Source: CAYMLQ01 sp964390795
Lineage (GTDB): Bacteria > Verrucomicrobiota > Kiritimatiellia > RFP12 > UBA1067
Length of the DNA stretch: 5,827 bases
NCBI GenBank assembly: GCA_964390795.1
Contig: CAYMLQ010000361.1
Location: 1 to 5,827 of the forward strand
Direction of reading: 5' to 3'
Below the pieces are notes generated by a model. The model ran no database searches. It was not told the origin of the DNA and saw only the letters and a program-made list of their open reading frames with translations. The position numbers were made by a program, and so were the translations under genes. Positions 5,144 to 5,827 of this stretch are shown in pieces (positions within the stretch are counted from its first letter, which is position 1; each line of letters opens with the position of its first letter).

Positions 5144-5827
5144 AGAAGCTATTCAAAGAGATCGAGGTGTTCCGGCAGCAGCCCCGCAACACGCGGATCC
5201 TGCTGCTGACAACGCTGCTCTACTCGTTTGTTCTGCCGGTGATCAACATCTTCGTGGCCGCGTACATCATGCGGAACTCTCAGGATGTGTCCAAGGTGGT
5301 GCTCTATCAGCTCACGGTGTACTCCGGAATCCCGCTCACTTTCTTGGCGAACGGCTTTCTGCTGGGCCGCTTCAGGGGGTCTTATCTCTACGCCTTTGGC
5401 ATGTTGTTGAGCGGGGTCTCGATGTTCATGATGACCTCCATCAAGTCGCTGGAGCTGTCGGGGATCGCCGTCGCCGGGCTTGTGATGGGCATGTCGTTCG
5501 GCTTCTACTGGGCGAACCGCGACTATCTGGTGCTGAAATGCACGGACGACCAGAACCGCAACTATTACTACGGTATCGAGACCTTCTTCAACACCCTGTG
5601 CAACGTGGTGGTGCCGGGCTGCGTCGGCTGGTTCATCGCAGTTTCGCCGCAGCTTCTCGGGGCCGACAATATCAATGCGGCGTACCGCGCGGTCACCGCT
5701 GCCGTGGTCGTACTGACGGTGCTGGCCTCGTGCATCGTGCTGCGCGGCGATTTCGGCCATCCGCGCCAGCCCGCGTTCGTGTTCTTCAGGTTCCAGAAGA
5801 TCTGGTACGAGATGCTGGCGCTTGGCT
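5140..5827 (+). CDS. MFS-type sugar transporter (3' end outside window)
   Basis: The frame opens with ATG at 5140, overlapping the GH130 stop as ATGA, and stays open to the window end, giving 229 residues. A basic/amphipathic N-terminus (MKKLFKEIEVFRQQPRNTR) precedes about six hydrophobic segments at roughly 19-43, 53-75, 80-100, 106-126, 145-168 and 181-201. This is the first half of a 12-helix major facilitator. Family-like signatures are YQLTVYSGIPLTFLANGFLLGR (56-77), GMSFGFYWANRDY (117-129, a charged R127-D128 at the cytoplasmic end of a helix) and NRNYYYGIETFF (139-150). The loop after segment six (LRGDFGHPRQP onward) begins the usual central cytoplasmic loop. Similar permeases recur in glycan loci of Bacteroidota and PVC bacteria. 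Its place in the operon suggests uptake of the di- or oligosaccharide handled by the GH130 enzyme. Substrate and proton or sodium coupling are not readable. Confidence 0.85.
   Translation, partial: MKKLFKEIEVFRQQPRNTRILLLTTLLYSFVLPVINIFVAAYIMRNSQDVSKVVLYQLTVYSGIPLTFLANGFLLGRFRGSYLYAFGMLLSGVSMFMMTSIKSLELSGIAVAGLVMGMSFGFYWANRDYLVLKCTDDQNRNYYYGIETFFNTLCNVVVPGCVGWFIAVSPQLLGADNINAAYRAVTAAVVVLTVLASCIVLRGDFGHPRQPAFVFFRFQKIWYEMLALG

Noticed and set aside
5149..5760. Minus-strand open frame (about 203 codons) opposite the MFS gene
   Set aside because: The + strand encodes a membrane protein with hydrophobic helices and an ATGA overlap with GH130. The opposite frame is a His/Gln/Arg-rich shadow.

Overview
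The window is a high-GC stretch of bacterial accessory DNA devoted to carbohydrate use. All supported genes are on the + strand. The gene mix is a malectin/FN3 protein, an AraC-type regulator beside an exported six-hairpin (alpha/alpha-barrel) glycosidase-like protein, a GH130 phosphorylase and an MFS permease, with no SusC/SusD pair. This resembles glycan-utilisation loci of the PVC group (Kiritimatiellota, Lentisphaerota, Verrucomicrobiota). That placement is an inference from gene style and protein flavour; no phylogenetic marker is present.

Layout. Positions 2-490 hold the 3' end of a gene for a large protein ending in a malectin-like (CBM57-type) module and one fibronectin type III module. 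Positions 491-813 are non-coding. They contain a large imperfect palindrome (514-601), a candidate intrinsic terminator (hairpin plus six T, 740-764) and two candidate promoters, the better one at 764-792. An AraC/XylS-family regulator follows at 814-1851. The gap 1852-1935 separates it from a tight three-gene unit: a secreted six-hairpin glycosidase-like protein (1936-4086), a GH130 mannoside phosphorylase (4100-5143) and an MFS transporter (5140 to beyond the window end). The spacings inside this unit are 13 bp and a 4-base ATGA overlap.

Likely logic (inference). The exported six-hairpin enzyme trims a glycan outside the cytoplasm. The MFS protein imports the product, probably a short beta-mannoside. 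The cytoplasmic GH130 enzyme cleaves it with phosphate to give mannose 1-phosphate. The AraC-type protein, which has a cupin sensor domain, probably controls the unit. A 15-bp direct repeat with 12/15 identity and exactly 21 bp spacing (1843-1857 and 1864-1878) overlaps the end of the regulator gene just upstream of the enzyme operon. It has the geometry expected of an AraC-family operator.

The most noteworthy signals are this putative operator, the long palindromic element at 514-601 (a candidate dispersed repeat), and the pairing of a poorly classified six-hairpin glycosidase with a GH130 enzyme whose motifs resemble the beta-1,2-mannoside phosphorylase type. No wholly new kind of system is evident; the novelty would lie in the substrate and in the six-hairpin enzyme.
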